This document shows positions 18,628 through 27,113 of a DNA stretch of 64,000 bases, one piece after another; positions within the stretch are counted from its first letter, which is position 1, and each line of letters begins with the position of its first letter. The position numbers were made by a program, and so were the translations under genes. Under the pieces are notes generated by a model, which was given only the letters and a program-made list of their open reading frames with translations, was not told the DNA's origin and did no database searches. Source of the stretch: G963675935 sp963823895 (GTDB lineage: Bacteria > Planctomycetota > Planctomycetia > Pirellulales > Thermoguttaceae); assembly GCA_963823895.1 (NCBI GenBank), contig CAWGNG010000038.1, positions 62,001-126,000 on the forward strand, written 5' to 3'.

Positions 18628-18933
18628 ACCCGATCTGCAAGGCCCCGATCTTTTTAGTTTACTCGGCGGCAGGCTAGTTGTCAGCAGCTAATCGCGGCAA
18701 CTGATGCGAGAGTCACGCGGTTTGCCTGTTTTTAGGGATAAATCCGACCCTCTACCCGCGCGAGGTAGGGAAAGCCCCGATGCGTCACCGGGCAATCGTT
18801 CGATGGTCGAACCATCCTATTCTCGATTTGCAGGCTCGCGCCGCCGAGTAAGATTAGGTCATGCGTTTTCACAAGGACGAAGCGGCAGAAACTGTCGCCG
18901 CTTTGAAGGACTTTTTTGCCAAGGAAGATCGCG
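18628..18933. other. Intergenic region between the divergent kinase and BON genes
   Basis: 306 bases. It holds a short hairpin CTACCCGCGCGAGGTAG near 18750-18768. No clear promoter hexamers or RNA gene could be recognised. Confidence 0.45.
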
Positions 18934-19263
18934 ATGTCGCCTTATCATCAACAAGCAACCGCAACTCTGACGCGCCCCAATCCATTCGCCCTTCTGTTTC
19001 AAGAGATCTCGGAGATCGCGCAAGCCGCGCTGCGCCGATCGGCCTACGTTGAACTCCGCAACGTCTCGTGTGACTTTTCCGGGGGCGTCTTGACGTTGCA
19101 CGGACGCGTGCCGACGTATTACTTGAAGCAGCTCGCACAGGCCAGCGTCGCCGACGTGCCGGGAGTCGTCGAGATCCACAACCGCGTGGAAGTGGCGACA
19201 CCCCGTGGATCGCATAACTCCAGAGCCGACTGGAGAGAGCAAGAGATGCTCGCTTCCGCCTAG
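18934..19263 (+). CDS. Small BON-domain protein
   Basis: About 109 residues from the ATG at 18934, which has AAGGA eight bases upstream; a TTG at 18916 is a possible longer start. The BON fold spans about residues 28-95 (YVELRNVSCDFSGGVLTLHG ... GVVEIHNRVEV). BON domains bind phospholipid or act as small interaction modules, and single-domain versions are often linked with envelope stress. No signal peptide is evident. It precedes csrA by 44 bases on the same strand and may be cotranscribed with it. Confidence 0.75.
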   Translation: MSPYHQQATATLTRPNPFALLFQEISEIAQAALRRSAYVELRNVSCDFSGGVLTLHGRVPTYYLKQLAQASVADVPGVVEIHNRVEVATPRGSHNSRADWREQEMLASA

Positions 19264-19307
19264 TTTAGCGAAGACAACAGGTGATGCTGTTTTGAGGAGA
19301 GTGTCTC

Positions 19308-19526
19308 ATGCTTGTTCTATCCCGCAAGAAGGACGAATCGGTGTGCATCGGTTCCAATATCGAGGTGAAAGTGCTCGAGGTCTGCGGCGGCAGGGTAAGA
19401 CTCGGCTTGTGCGCGCCGCAGAAAGTTGAGATCCAACGGCGGGAAATCAGCAGCGTCCCCGGGGCGCGCCACTTTGAGACTTGGCGCGACCAGGACTCCG
19501 TCGCCGAGCTTTGCCATCCGGCATGA
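19308..19526 (+). CDS. csrA: CsrA-type RNA-binding translational regulator
   Basis: 72 residues, the usual size. MLVLSRKKDESVCIGSNIEV is the standard CsrA opening, followed by VRLGLCAPQKVEIQRREI with the conserved R that contacts GGA motifs. GAGGAGA lies ahead of the ATG. CsrA dimers bind GGA-containing hairpins in 5' leaders and block translation or alter mRNA stability. The C-terminal tail (ISSVPGARHFETWRD...) is somewhat longer than in enteric CsrA and not obviously conserved. Confidence 0.9.
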   Translation: MLVLSRKKDESVCIGSNIEVKVLEVCGGRVRLGLCAPQKVEIQRREISSVPGARHFETWRDQDSVAELCHPA

Positions 19527-19541
19527 TATATCCACGTGACT

Positions 19542-19678
19542 GATGGGTTTTGACAAACAAAACCGGTAATGTGCCTGTAGGGAACGCCCTCCGTGGCGTT
19601 CCGGGCGGTGGAACGGGACGGAGCCCGTTCCCTACAGCGATTGAATTCACTACCGGTTTTGGCTGTCAAAACCCATTA
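19542..19678. repeat. Nested imperfect palindrome, MITE-like
   Basis: Outer arms ATGGGTTTTGACA...AACCGGTA (19543-19571) and their complement (19649-19677) enclose inner arms CTGTAGGGAACG...CTCCGT (19575-19603) and its complement (19612-19638). Total about 137 bases, with no coding capacity. It could form a long hairpin; it may be a non-autonomous mobile element or act at the 3' end of csrA. Confidence 0.6.
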
Positions 19679-19767
19679 GGAGACTGACAACCGACGCAAC
19701 GTTCTGTCGTGCAGAACTTTAGGCCGTTTCCCATTCCGCAAGGATTGTTGGCAAGGGAGTGCGCCGG

Positions 19768-19833
19768 GTGGGGCAGACTTCTGGGTGCCAAGCGCGAGCT
19801 TTTTCCCCCCGCAAACAGAACGTCTGCCCCACC
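19768..19833. repeat. Dispersed palindrome, GTGGGGCAGAC family (divergent copy)
   Basis: GGTGGGGCAGAC at 19768-19779 and GTCTGCCCCACC at 19822-19833 form the arms; the middle is degenerate. Related to the copies at about 27026, 37895 and 39113. Confidence 0.65.
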
Positions 19834-19899
19834 ACATTACGTGTTGGGAGAGCGAGATCGCTGAAAGCTGGCAGCCGACGTGCCTTTCCCAACGCGGTT

Positions 19900-21291
19900 C
19901 TAGAGCCGCTCGAATCTCGCCTGAAAGAAGCGCAGGTACTTCGGCTCGTAAACCATGCGAAGACCGGAGGCCCGCTGCCGTTGGTCATACACCGTCGCGA
20001 CCGACTCGGCCGTCACGTCCATGTGGGCCTGCGTGTAGACGCGGCGAGGAATCGTCAATCGCACCAATTCCAACTTCGGGCGATTGTGGTCGCCGGTGGC
20101 CTTGTTGCGCCCGGCGGAGACGATCCCGCGCTCCATGCTGCGGATGCCGGAATCGAGGTACAACTCCGCCGCAAGCGTCTGCGCGGGAAACTGGTCTTGA
20201 GAAAGTTGCGGATAAAACGCGCGGGCGTCGAGGAAGACCGCGTGCCCTCCGATGGGATGCACAACCGGAATCCCCCAGTCGATCAGTAGTTGGCCGAGAT
20301 ATTCGACCTGGCCGATACGGGCGCGGATGTGATCGTCCTCGACCGATTCGACGATTCCGCGGGCCATGGCCTCCATGTCGCGCCCGGCGAGCCCGCCGTA
20401 GGTGTGCAGGCCCTCGTAGACGACGACCATGTTTCGCGCCTCCTCGAAGAGCGTATCGTCGTTCATCGCCAGCCAACCGCCGATGTTCACCAGAGCGTCT
20501 TTCTTGCCGCTCATCGTGCAGCCGTCGGAGTAGGAGCAGAATTCCTTGAGGATTTCGGCGACCGGGCGGGACTTGTAGCCCGGCTCGCGTTGCTGGATGA
20601 AATAGGCGTTCTCGACGGCCCGCGTCGCGTCGAGCATGATCCGCAGGCCGTGCCGATCGGCGAGTTGGCGTACTTCGCGGATGTTGGCCATCGAGATCGG
20701 CTGCCCGCCGGCCATGTTCACGGTGGCGGAAACGCAGATATAGGGGATGCGGTTGGCGCCGACCTTCTTGATCAGATCATCGAGGGCCTGCAAATCGACG
20801 TTCCCCTTGAAGGGATGCTCGCTGGCCGGGTCGTGCCCCTCGGGGATGATGACGTCGACGAAAGTTCCACCGGCGAGTTCCTGGTGCAACCGGGTGGTGG
20901 TGAAGTACATGTTGCCCGGCACCGAATCGCCGGGCTTGATGAGCAATTGCGAGAGGATATGCTCGGCCCCGCGTCCCTGATGCGTGGGGACGAGGTGGCG
21001 ATAGCCGTAATGCTGCCGCACGGCGTCTTCGAGGTGATAGAAGTTTCGGCTGCCGGCGTAGGCCTCGTCGCCGAGCATCATGCCGGCCCACTGCCAGTCG
21101 CTCATGGCGCTAGTGCCGCTGTCGGTGAGCAGATCGATGTAGACATCTTCGGAGCGGAGCAGGAAGGTGTTGTAGCCGGCGTCCGCCAGCGCCGTTTCGC
21201 GCTCTCCGCGCGAGAGCATTTTGATCGGTTCGATGACCTTGATTTTCCACGGTTCGGCCCAAGAGCGGCGGGCGGGGCGCGATGTCGGCAT
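19900..21291 (-). CDS. tpl: Tyrosine phenol-lyase (beta-eliminating lyase, PLP enzyme)
   Basis: About 463 residues from MPTSRPARRSWAEPWKIKVI; family members are about 456. The sequence follows Citrobacter tyrosine phenol-lyase closely: YNTFLLRSEDVYIDLLTDSG, SDWQWAGMMLGDEAYAG, VPTHQGRGAEHILSQL, the PLP lysine in CTMSGKKDALVNIGG (K263/K264), GLAGRDMEAMARG, and SMERGIVSAGRN, whose Met-Glu-Arg distinguishes tyrosine phenol-lyase from tryptophanase. It would split L-tyrosine to phenol, pyruvate and ammonia, or run in reverse. Substrate preference is inferred from these residues. It lies last in a minus-strand run after the DUF3795 and TIM-barrel genes. Confidence 0.85.
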   Translation of the reverse strand: MPTSRPARRSWAEPWKIKVIEPIKMLSRGERETALADAGYNTFLLRSEDVYIDLLTDSGTSAMSDWQWAGMMLGDEAYAGSRNFYHLEDAVRQHYGYRHLVPTHQGRGAEHILSQLLIKPGDSVPGNMYFTTTRLHQELAGGTFVDVIIPEGHDPASEHPFKGNVDLQALDDLIKKVGANRIPYICVSATVNMAGGQPISMANIREVRQLADRHGLRIMLDATRAVENAYFIQQREPGYKSRPVAEILKEFCSYSDGCTMSGKKDALVNIGGWLAMNDDTLFEEARNMVVVYEGLHTYGGLAGRDMEAMARGIVESVEDDHIRARIGQVEYLGQLLIDWGIPVVHPIGGHAVFLDARAFYPQLSQDQFPAQTLAAELYLDSGIRSMERGIVSAGRNKATGDHNRPKLELVRLTIPRRVYTQAHMDVTAESVATVYDQRQRASGLRMVYEPKYLRFFQARFERL

Positions 21292-21355
21292 TATAATTCG
21301 TATCTCGATAGGGTTGTCTGAATTGGATGATAGACTGCACTGCGGCATCGGCGGT

Positions 21356-21703
21356 TCAGCGTTTGATGCTGTGCAATTGAGCGGCGGCCATTCGATCGGC
21401 GTGTCCTTGCAGTCCGATCTCGCGTATCTGGAGAATACACGCCCGGCGGTCTGAGCGGAAGATCAGGCCGAACAACTTCGAGATGAAGTTGTGGAATTTC
21501 TTGCAGTCGCGGGGATCGGCGACGATGCGGCAATCGGCACAAGTGGCGTAGCCGTTTTCGAGACAGCAGGCCCGCACCTTGCACCAACCAGCCCTTTTGT
21601 TCTCATGGCAGCCGGGACAACGTTCGCGGCGGTAGGCTCCACAAGCGCCGCAATAGAGGCCGCAATAAGCCGTCAGGTTGATGTCGGCAACGACCGGTTT
21701 CAT
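21356..21703 (-). CDS. Cysteine-rich DUF3795-like protein
   Basis: 115 residues with eleven or so cysteines in the N-terminal two thirds: YCGLYCGACGAYRRERCPGC, then WCKVRACCLENGYATCADC. This spacing is typical of DUF3795, a small protein thought to bind zinc or an iron-sulfur cluster. The C-terminal part (FISKLFGLIFRSDRRACILQ) is also family-like. Function unknown. It begins 11 bases after the end of the TIM-barrel gene and ends 64 bases before the lyase gene, so an operon is likely. Confidence 0.75.
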   Translation of the reverse strand: MKPVVADINLTAYCGLYCGACGAYRRERCPGCHENKRAGWCKVRACCLENGYATCADCRIVADPRDCKKFHNFISKLFGLIFRSDRRACILQIREIGLQGHADRMAAAQLHSIKR

Positions 21704-21713
21704 CGAAATACCT

Positions 21714-22628
21714 CTAATGATCCCACGTAGCTTTCTCCCATTCGTCCCGTAGAAACGCCATCGACTTGGGAATCTCGACTATCGGGTCGCCGCGGATGCC
21801 GCACTCGAAGCTGCAATAGTTCTGATAGCCGATGAACTTCAGGCCGCGGAATCCCTCGACGAATGAGCGCTCTTCCTGGCCGGGCAAGATGCGGTGGACG
21901 CCGGTGGCCAGGTGGACGTGATGCACCCGCGAGCCGCCGGAAATGAACGCTCCCAGGTCGCTCGTCTCCTCGATGTACATGTGGTAGAAATCCCCCATCA
22001 CGGCGATGCCGTTGCTGTGGCAGTCGCGGGCGATGGCGGCGGCGTCGGCCACTTGACGCAGGAAGAACGCCTCTTTGCGGTTCAGCGGCTCCATAATTAC
22101 ATGCGTCCCCGCTTTCAACGCATGTTCGCCGACGCCGGGCAGCGTATCGAGGAGAATCTTGCGAATCTCCTGGTTGCCGAGCGTCGTCTGTCCATTGAAA
22201 GCGGGGACGAGTATCGGCCCGATCGACCCGACGGCGCCGGCGGAGGTGACGAGCCGTTTGAGGGTCTCGACGGCCTTGACACGCTTGGCGGGGTCCTCGG
22301 AGACAATATCGCCATTGGGCGCTCCCCCGCAGATCGCGCTGACCTTCAGTTTCGTCTGTTTGACGGCGTCGATGTGCTCCATTTCGTGGCCGACGATATC
22401 GCCGCCCAGTTCCACGGCGTCGAAGCCCCATTTTTCCATTAGGGCCAGTTTCTCCGGCAAGTCCCGGCCGGGAATCAGCCAAACCTGGCAGGAAAGCCGC
22501 AACGCGGCCTTGGACCTGGCCTTCGTTTCGGCGGCCGAGCCCGCGGAGGGCAGCGCCAAGGCCGGAAGCACGGCCGCGCTTGCGGCTGCCACGCCGGTCG
22601 CCAGCAGTTCACGTCGAGAGATGCTCAT
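21714..22628 (-). CDS. Tat-exported sugar-phosphate isomerase/epimerase-like TIM-barrel protein
   Basis: About 304 residues from MSISRRELL; an ATG four codons earlier is possible. SRRELLATGVAAASAAVLPA is a twin-arginine signal. The mature part is an AP-endonuclease-2/hydroxypyruvate-isomerase-type barrel: GFDAVELGGD, MEPLNRKEAF (metal Glu), MGDFYHMYIEE (Asp/His), HHVHLATGVHR, and a late Glu in SFECGI. Such proteins bind a divalent metal and isomerise or epimerise sugars; planctomycetes have many exported copies. The substrate is unknown. Confidence 0.8.
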   Translation of the reverse strand: MSISRRELLATGVAAASAAVLPALALPSAGSAAETKARSKAALRLSCQVWLIPGRDLPEKLALMEKWGFDAVELGGDIVGHEMEHIDAVKQTKLKVSAICGGAPNGDIVSEDPAKRVKAVETLKRLVTSAGAVGSIGPILVPAFNGQTTLGNQEIRKILLDTLPGVGEHALKAGTHVIMEPLNRKEAFFLRQVADAAAIARDCHSNGIAVMGDFYHMYIEETSDLGAFISGGSRVHHVHLATGVHRILPGQEERSFVEGFRGLKFIGYQNYCSFECGIRGDPIVEIPKSMAFLRDEWEKATWDH

Positions 22629-22740
22629 GGTAGGCTCCAAACAGCGGAGGAAGGTGTCGTGACGAACACCATCAGTCTACAGAATCATCCTCCACCCTTC
22701 AAGAACCCGGCCGACTGCTTGGCTCCCTGGCTCGCGACGG

Positions 22741-25119
22741 TCATCTTGCGGGCTTCCGCTTCCGCCAAACGGCCAGCAAGCTGGTCATTCCGATCGCCAG
22801 CAGAACAAGCGTTCCGGGCTCGGGCGCGGGCGCGACGCCGGCGGCCAACCCGTTTGCCAACTGAGGCAGGCCGACGTTTGCAAACCATAGGTCGCGATCC
22901 AGGCCATTAACGACGCCGTCGTAGTTGGCGTCGCCCTGCTGCCATGTGCTGCCGGTGAAGACATTGGCAGACCAGATCGCGCGATCGAGGCTGTCAACCA
23001 CGCCATCGAGATTGAAATCGCCCGGATAGGTCGCCATGACGATCACCTGCTTCGAGGAAGTGTCATCGATGCCGGCGAGCGTCAATCCCGTCGATGCCGC
23101 GGTCGAATCCCTGAACTGTCCCCTGTCCCAACGCCCGTGGTGATAGCTTGCGACCAGCATAGCCCGCACGACAAAGGCGGGATCAAGGGATTGGGCATAG
23201 CTGAAGACCATCTTTCCACCTTGGATGTCGGCGCCGTCGCCGTCGAAAACGGCGTCTTGGGCAGACGGCGTCAGCACGAGCGTTCCTGCGGTGACGGTCG
23301 TTACTCCGTCGAAAGTGTTCGCGCCGCTGAGCGTCAACTTGCCGGCGCCCGACTTGATCAAGGTTCCGTCGCCGCGAATATTACCGGCATAGGCGCTGTC
23401 CGTGGCCGCAACCATCGTCAATCTCGCGCCGCTGGCGATGGCCAGACTGGCGACTTGGATGCCGCTGGCGACGACGTTGCCGGTGACGTTCAAATCGTGC
23501 GCCCCGCTGATTCCCGCCGACAGCGTGAGCGTTCCGCTGCCGGAGATGCAAGCGTCGTTGTTCAAAACCACCGGGGCCGCAATCGTATGGCTGCCGGTCA
23601 CGTCGATGGTGGAGAGTTGGCCGCCGTTGTCGAGCGTAAGGCTGAATCCGCCCGAACTCTGGATCGTGGTGTTCGTCATGCCGAGAAAGACAAGACCACC
23701 GACTATTTTTCCACTCGTCCCCATGTCGACGATATTGTTGCCGGCGGGTTGGTTGCCGAAGGTGACGGTGACGCCGGCCCCGTTCGGCGCGGCGCTGTTA
23801 GGATTCCAGTTCGCGGCGACGTCCCATTTCGTCGGCCCGGCGCCGTTGCCGCCTTGCCAGGTAAAGCCCGTCGTTTGCGCCCCAGAAACGACGTACCAAT
23901 CGCTGAAGAGGCTCGATACGGGATCCTCTTCGGTTAGGCCGCCGAAGAGATCGGCCGAAACGCCGCTAAAGGAATTGTTGATCAGGTTCATGCCGAAGAT
24001 GCCCGGCAGGTCGGCCGGCAGCGCGCCCACGCCCGGCACGAAGACCACGACGTTGTGAAAATCGATCTTGCTGCCGGTAGCCGTGGTAAGGGCCACTTGG
24101 TCGATCTGATAGCCCTGGAACGTGACGGTTCCACCGATACCCAACACGCTGGTCGAAGTTATCCCCGGCAGGTTCAAGTTGATGCCTAGCGACGTGGCCA
24201 GATTTCGCCCCATCATCGTGACCGCGGCGCCGCTATCGAATAACCAATCGCTGCTCGCCGACGCGGTTCCTAGTGAAGCGACCACACCGGGGACCGTCGG
24301 ATTGGTCGATACCGTGGGGGCCGGATTCGGGTCGGTGATGTAGTTCTGGTAGACCAGCGGCACGTGCATCGCACTGGCGGTGCCGCCAATCTTCGGCACT
24401 AACACCAATTCGCTGCTGCCGAGATTCAGACCGCTGGGAAGCGACAACTTCTGCACCAGCTCCGACGGCACGTAGTTGACCGGGGCAGCGCCGAGGGTGT
24501 CCATTTGCCAGGGGAACGCCGCCGCCCCCGACTTGACGTGCATCACGTACTGGTTGATCAAAGGGGTGCCTATCGTGTTGACCATCACCGTGGTCGAAAG
24601 GCCGTATCCGACATCGAGCGTCGGGTCGGACTCGCGAATCTGAAGTTTGTTCACACCGACCGTATTAAACATGTTCACGTTTTCGGTTACGGTCGTGCCG
24701 TCCCCAGAGACCGTCACGGCGCCGGAGTCGACCGCGGCCAGCTTCACGGTCGTCGGCGACGAAACGTAGAAGCTTTCGGTGCCGCCGATGCCTTGGTCGG
24801 AATAGAACTCACCCGAGTGGGGTAAATTTCTTCCCACTGCCTCGAGCGCGCAAATCACGCTGCCGCTCGATCCGGTGTCGAGCACCGACGCATAGGAATA
24901 GCCAGTCTGCGTGCCCCCGAAGATCGGGTCTGTAATCGTCGCCAGGTAGTTGTTGCCGGTGCTGGGATCGGCCAGCACGACGAACGTTCCAGGCAAGTAA
25001 TCGGACTGCGACTCCGGATAGACGTCGAATGCCGCCCGCGATATGGCCGGATCGACAACCGGCAGATATGCTAAGAGAAACAAGAAACTCGCCGATAGGC
25101 GTCGAAGAATAGATTGCAT
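22741..25119 (-). CDS. Exported aspartyl-protease-like protein with dockerin-like repeats and PEP-CTERM tail
   Basis: The start at 25117-25119 (MQSILRRLSASFLFLLAYLP) has GGAGGT ten bases upstream and gives a clean signal peptide; the open frame upstream is noise. About 792 residues. The first half is retropepsin/pepsin-like, with two catalytic-type motifs: SVLDTGSSGSVI and WLFDSGAAVTMM. The middle has autotransporter-associated beta-strand repeats (GTLIKSGAGKLTLSGANTFD). A dockerin-like pair follows (GDFNLDGVVDSLDRAIW, GDANYDGVVNGLDRDLWFAN), and the end is PEPGTLVLLAIGMTSLLAVW-RKRK, a PEP-CTERM sorting signal. It should be anchored or displayed by the exosortase system. Proteolytic activity is plausible but unproven. 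Confidence 0.8.
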   Translation of the reverse strand: MQSILRRLSASFLFLLAYLPVVDPAISRAAFDVYPESQSDYLPGTFVVLADPSTGNNYLATITDPIFGGTQTGYSYASVLDTGSSGSVICALEAVGRNLPHSGEFYSDQGIGGTESFYVSSPTTVKLAAVDSGAVTVSGDGTTVTENVNMFNTVGVNKLQIRESDPTLDVGYGLSTTVMVNTIGTPLINQYVMHVKSGAAAFPWQMDTLGAAPVNYVPSELVQKLSLPSGLNLGSSELVLVPKIGGTASAMHVPLVYQNYITDPNPAPTVSTNPTVPGVVASLGTASASSDWLFDSGAAVTMMGRNLATSLGINLNLPGITSTSVLGIGGTVTFQGYQIDQVALTTATGSKIDFHNVVVFVPGVGALPADLPGIFGMNLINNSFSGVSADLFGGLTEEDPVSSLFSDWYVVSGAQTTGFTWQGGNGAGPTKWDVAANWNPNSAAPNGAGVTVTFGNQPAGNNIVDMGTSGKIVGGLVFLGMTNTTIQSSGGFSLTLDNGGQLSTIDVTGSHTIAAPVVLNNDACISGSGTLTLSAGISGAHDLNVTGNVVASGIQVASLAIASGARLTMVAATDSAYAGNIRGDGTLIKSGAGKLTLSGANTFDGVTTVTAGTLVLTPSAQDAVFDGDGADIQGGKMVFSYAQSLDPAFVVRAMLVASYHHGRWDRGQFRDSTAASTGLTLAGIDDTSSKQVIVMATYPGDFNLDGVVDSLDRAIWSANVFTGSTWQQGDANYDGVVNGLDRDLWFANVGLPQLANGLAAGVAPAPEPGTLVLLAIGMTSLLAVWRKRKPAR

Positions 25120-25329
25120 AGGATGATACCTCCTCGGACGGCCCGCGCACCACGTAACATGGGCAGAAGCCTTGTATTCCTCGGTCCCCAATGCTGTTTT
25201 GCGAAAGAAAAGCGAAAGAAAAGGAGAACGCCCCGCTGCGGTGGCACCGTGGCGTCGCGCACTGCTGTGCCATTTGACCAAATGAGGCAGTTCTTGGCAA
25301 GAGATTTGCAGAAGTCCCGCCCATGCGCG

Positions 25330-25812
25330 TCACTTTGGCGGGCAAGAGACGCGCGCGAGTTGCTCGACTACCTCGGCGTACCGTGCGCCGATCGCCGCGA
25401 CCGTGAATCGCCGCAACTCGGCGCCCGTCACTTCAATGTGAATCTCGACGCGATCCTTCGGCAGACCGTTCTCCACACGATCCGCCCATTCGACGAATAC
25501 CAGGGCGTCGCTCTCGAAGAACTCCTCCGGCCCAAGGGCGAGAAACTCGTCCTCGTCGCGCAAACGGTAGGCGTCAATGTGATAGATGTCGCGATGGCCG
25601 TGGTATTCCTGGACGAGCACAAAAGTGGGACTTACGACATTGCGGCGCTCGACGCCGAGCGCCGCCGCGACCGCTTGCACCAGCCGTGTCTTGCCGGCGC
25701 CCAGCGTGCCGCACAGCGCCACCGTCGTCCCCAGCGGCAACACGGCGGCAATCGCCGCGCCAAAGGCGGCCGTTGCCGATTCGTCGGCAGCGTCGAAAAC
25801 GAAACCGCTCAT
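25330..25812 (-). CDS. tsaE: tRNA threonylcarbamoyladenosine biosynthesis ATPase TsaE
   Basis: 160 residues, usual length. Walker A GTLGAGKTRLVQAVA, SPTFVLVQEYHG (switch region with the T-F-V-L pattern), the HIDAYRL motif and VFVEWADRV are diagnostic. TsaE works with TsaB and TsaD to make t6A37 in ANN-reading tRNAs. It starts 8 bases after the end of thiL, so the pair is cotranscribed. Confidence 0.92.
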   Translation of the reverse strand: MSGFVFDAADESATAAFGAAIAAVLPLGTTVALCGTLGAGKTRLVQAVAAALGVERRNVVSPTFVLVQEYHGHRDIYHIDAYRLRDEDEFLALGPEEFFESDALVFVEWADRVENGLPKDRVEIHIEVTGAELRRFTVAAIGARYAEVVEQLARVSCPPK

Positions 25813-25820
25813 TGTCTCTC

Positions 25821-26741
25821 CTACACATGTTGCCAGCCGCGTGGCGCAAGTGGGCGGCGGACGCCGCTGCGGTCAGTCTGCCAAAGGCCTAGGTCGGCCA
25901 CGAATTCGCCAATGTCCGTAATCGGTGCCGCAAGCGGCTGCTCGTGAAGCAGCTTTCTGGCCTCGTCAGCCGGAACCGCCAGAACCAACTCGAAATCTTC
26001 GCCGTCGGAAAGGGCATGGTCCAGCGGCGTCGAACCGTCGGCCAGGCGTTCGGCCAAACGCCGGGCGTCGGCCGCGATTGGCACGGCGTCGATGTCGATC
26101 ACCGCCCCGCAGCAGCTCTCCTCCAAAATGTGAGCCAGGTCCAACGAGAGCCCATCGCTCACGTCGATGCCCGCGTGCAGTTCGTAACGTGCGTGCAACT
26201 CCAGCGCCTCGCGCACCCGCGGCTCGAAATCGAGGTGCCGGCCCAGAATGCTGCCGCCGAACGAGCCGGTCACGAGGATGTGGTCGCCCGGCTTGGCGCC
26301 GTCGCGGCGGAGAGGGCCGCGCAGGGTCACCGCACCGAGAAGCGTGATGCTGATCGCCAGCGGGCCGTCCCAACTGTTCGTGTCCCCCCCGGCAATCGCC
26401 AAGTCGTATTGCTCGGCCAGCGGCAACATGCCTTCGTACAACGCCACTGCCAGTTCCATTGCCCCCCGTCGCGGCAGTGCCAAGGCCACGACGCCGGCCA
26501 ACGGTCTTGCTGCCATTGCGGCCAAATCGCTTAGATTCGCTGCCAATGCCTTGCGTCCCGCCCGCCGCGGATCGATCCTCGACAGGTCGAAATCGACGCC
26601 TTCGTTGAGCATATCGACCGTGATGACGCACTCCTGCACGTCGGCCAGTCGCAGCATGGCGGCATCATCGCCCAGCCCGAGCCGCAACAACGGATGCGGC
26701 GGCAGATGCTCGCGCAGCCAGGAAATCAACTCACGTTCCAT
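25821..26741 (-). CDS. thiL: Thiamine-monophosphate kinase
   Basis: 306 residues from MERELISWLREHLPPHP; the longer open frame upstream crosses a repeat and has no domain. Motifs: LGLGDDAAMLR (metal site), TVDMLNEGVDF, GRKALAANLSDLAAMAA, AIAGGDTNSWDGPLAIS, ASVTL-like LLGAVTLRG, GIDVSDGLSLDLAHIL and SDGEDFELVLAVP. It phosphorylates thiamine monophosphate to the active diphosphate. It forms a two-gene operon with tsaE, a linkage that is not functionally obvious. Confidence 0.92.
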   Translation of the reverse strand: MERELISWLREHLPPHPLLRLGLGDDAAMLRLADVQECVITVDMLNEGVDFDLSRIDPRRAGRKALAANLSDLAAMAARPLAGVVALALPRRGAMELAVALYEGMLPLAEQYDLAIAGGDTNSWDGPLAISITLLGAVTLRGPLRRDGAKPGDHILVTGSFGGSILGRHLDFEPRVREALELHARYELHAGIDVSDGLSLDLAHILEESCCGAVIDIDAVPIAADARRLAERLADGSTPLDHALSDGEDFELVLAVPADEARKLLHEQPLAAPITDIGEFVADLGLWQTDRSGVRRPLAPRGWQHV

Positions 26742-27113
26742 AGGACATGCACCCGGTCGGCAACTCTCCAGATTTTTGCGGCCGGAGCGATTATCCTCTT
26801 GTCGGCGGACGACTGTCAAGTGATGGCGCAATAATCGCGGAATGCACGCAGAGAGGCAACACACCCATAGTGGTGACATGTACACGTCGCATAAGACGAG
26901 GGACGGCGTTGGTGCGTCCTCGCTACATCTCACGGCGGAGATCGCGAGTTCCTGCTGCCTCGTGCCGAGTAAGTTGCCTACCCCGCAGTTGTCATCCTGT
27001 GGGGAAAATGCGAGAGATTGTGTCCGGTGGGGCAGACATTCTTGTCTGCCAGATGTGCCGTCCTTTCTCGCGGCAGACAGGAATGTCTGCCCCACCGCGG
27101 TGAGAAAGCCGGC
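26742..27113. other. Intergenic region with a dispersed palindrome
   Basis: 372 bases between thiL and the end of the HtrA-like gene. It contains the GTGGGGCAGAC-type element at 27026-27096. Nothing else is recognisable. Confidence 0.55.
27026..27096. repeat. Dispersed palindrome, GTGGGGCAGACATTC family
   Basis: Left arm GGTGGGGCAGACATTC and right arm GAATGTCTGCCCCACC enclose an inner pair CTTGTCTGCC / GGCAGACAGG. It lies 17 bases past the stop of the HtrA-like gene. Confidence 0.75.

Larger units (their letters stand above)
19527..19899. other. Repeat-rich intergenic region
   Basis: 373 bases between csrA and the end of the tyrosine phenol-lyase gene, holding two palindromic elements (19542-19678 and 19768-19833, listed separately). 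No gene is seen. Confidence 0.6.

Noticed and set aside
25120..25281. N-terminal extension of the PEP-CTERM protein
   Set aside because: The GGAGGT ten bases before 25119 and the signal peptide there fix the start.
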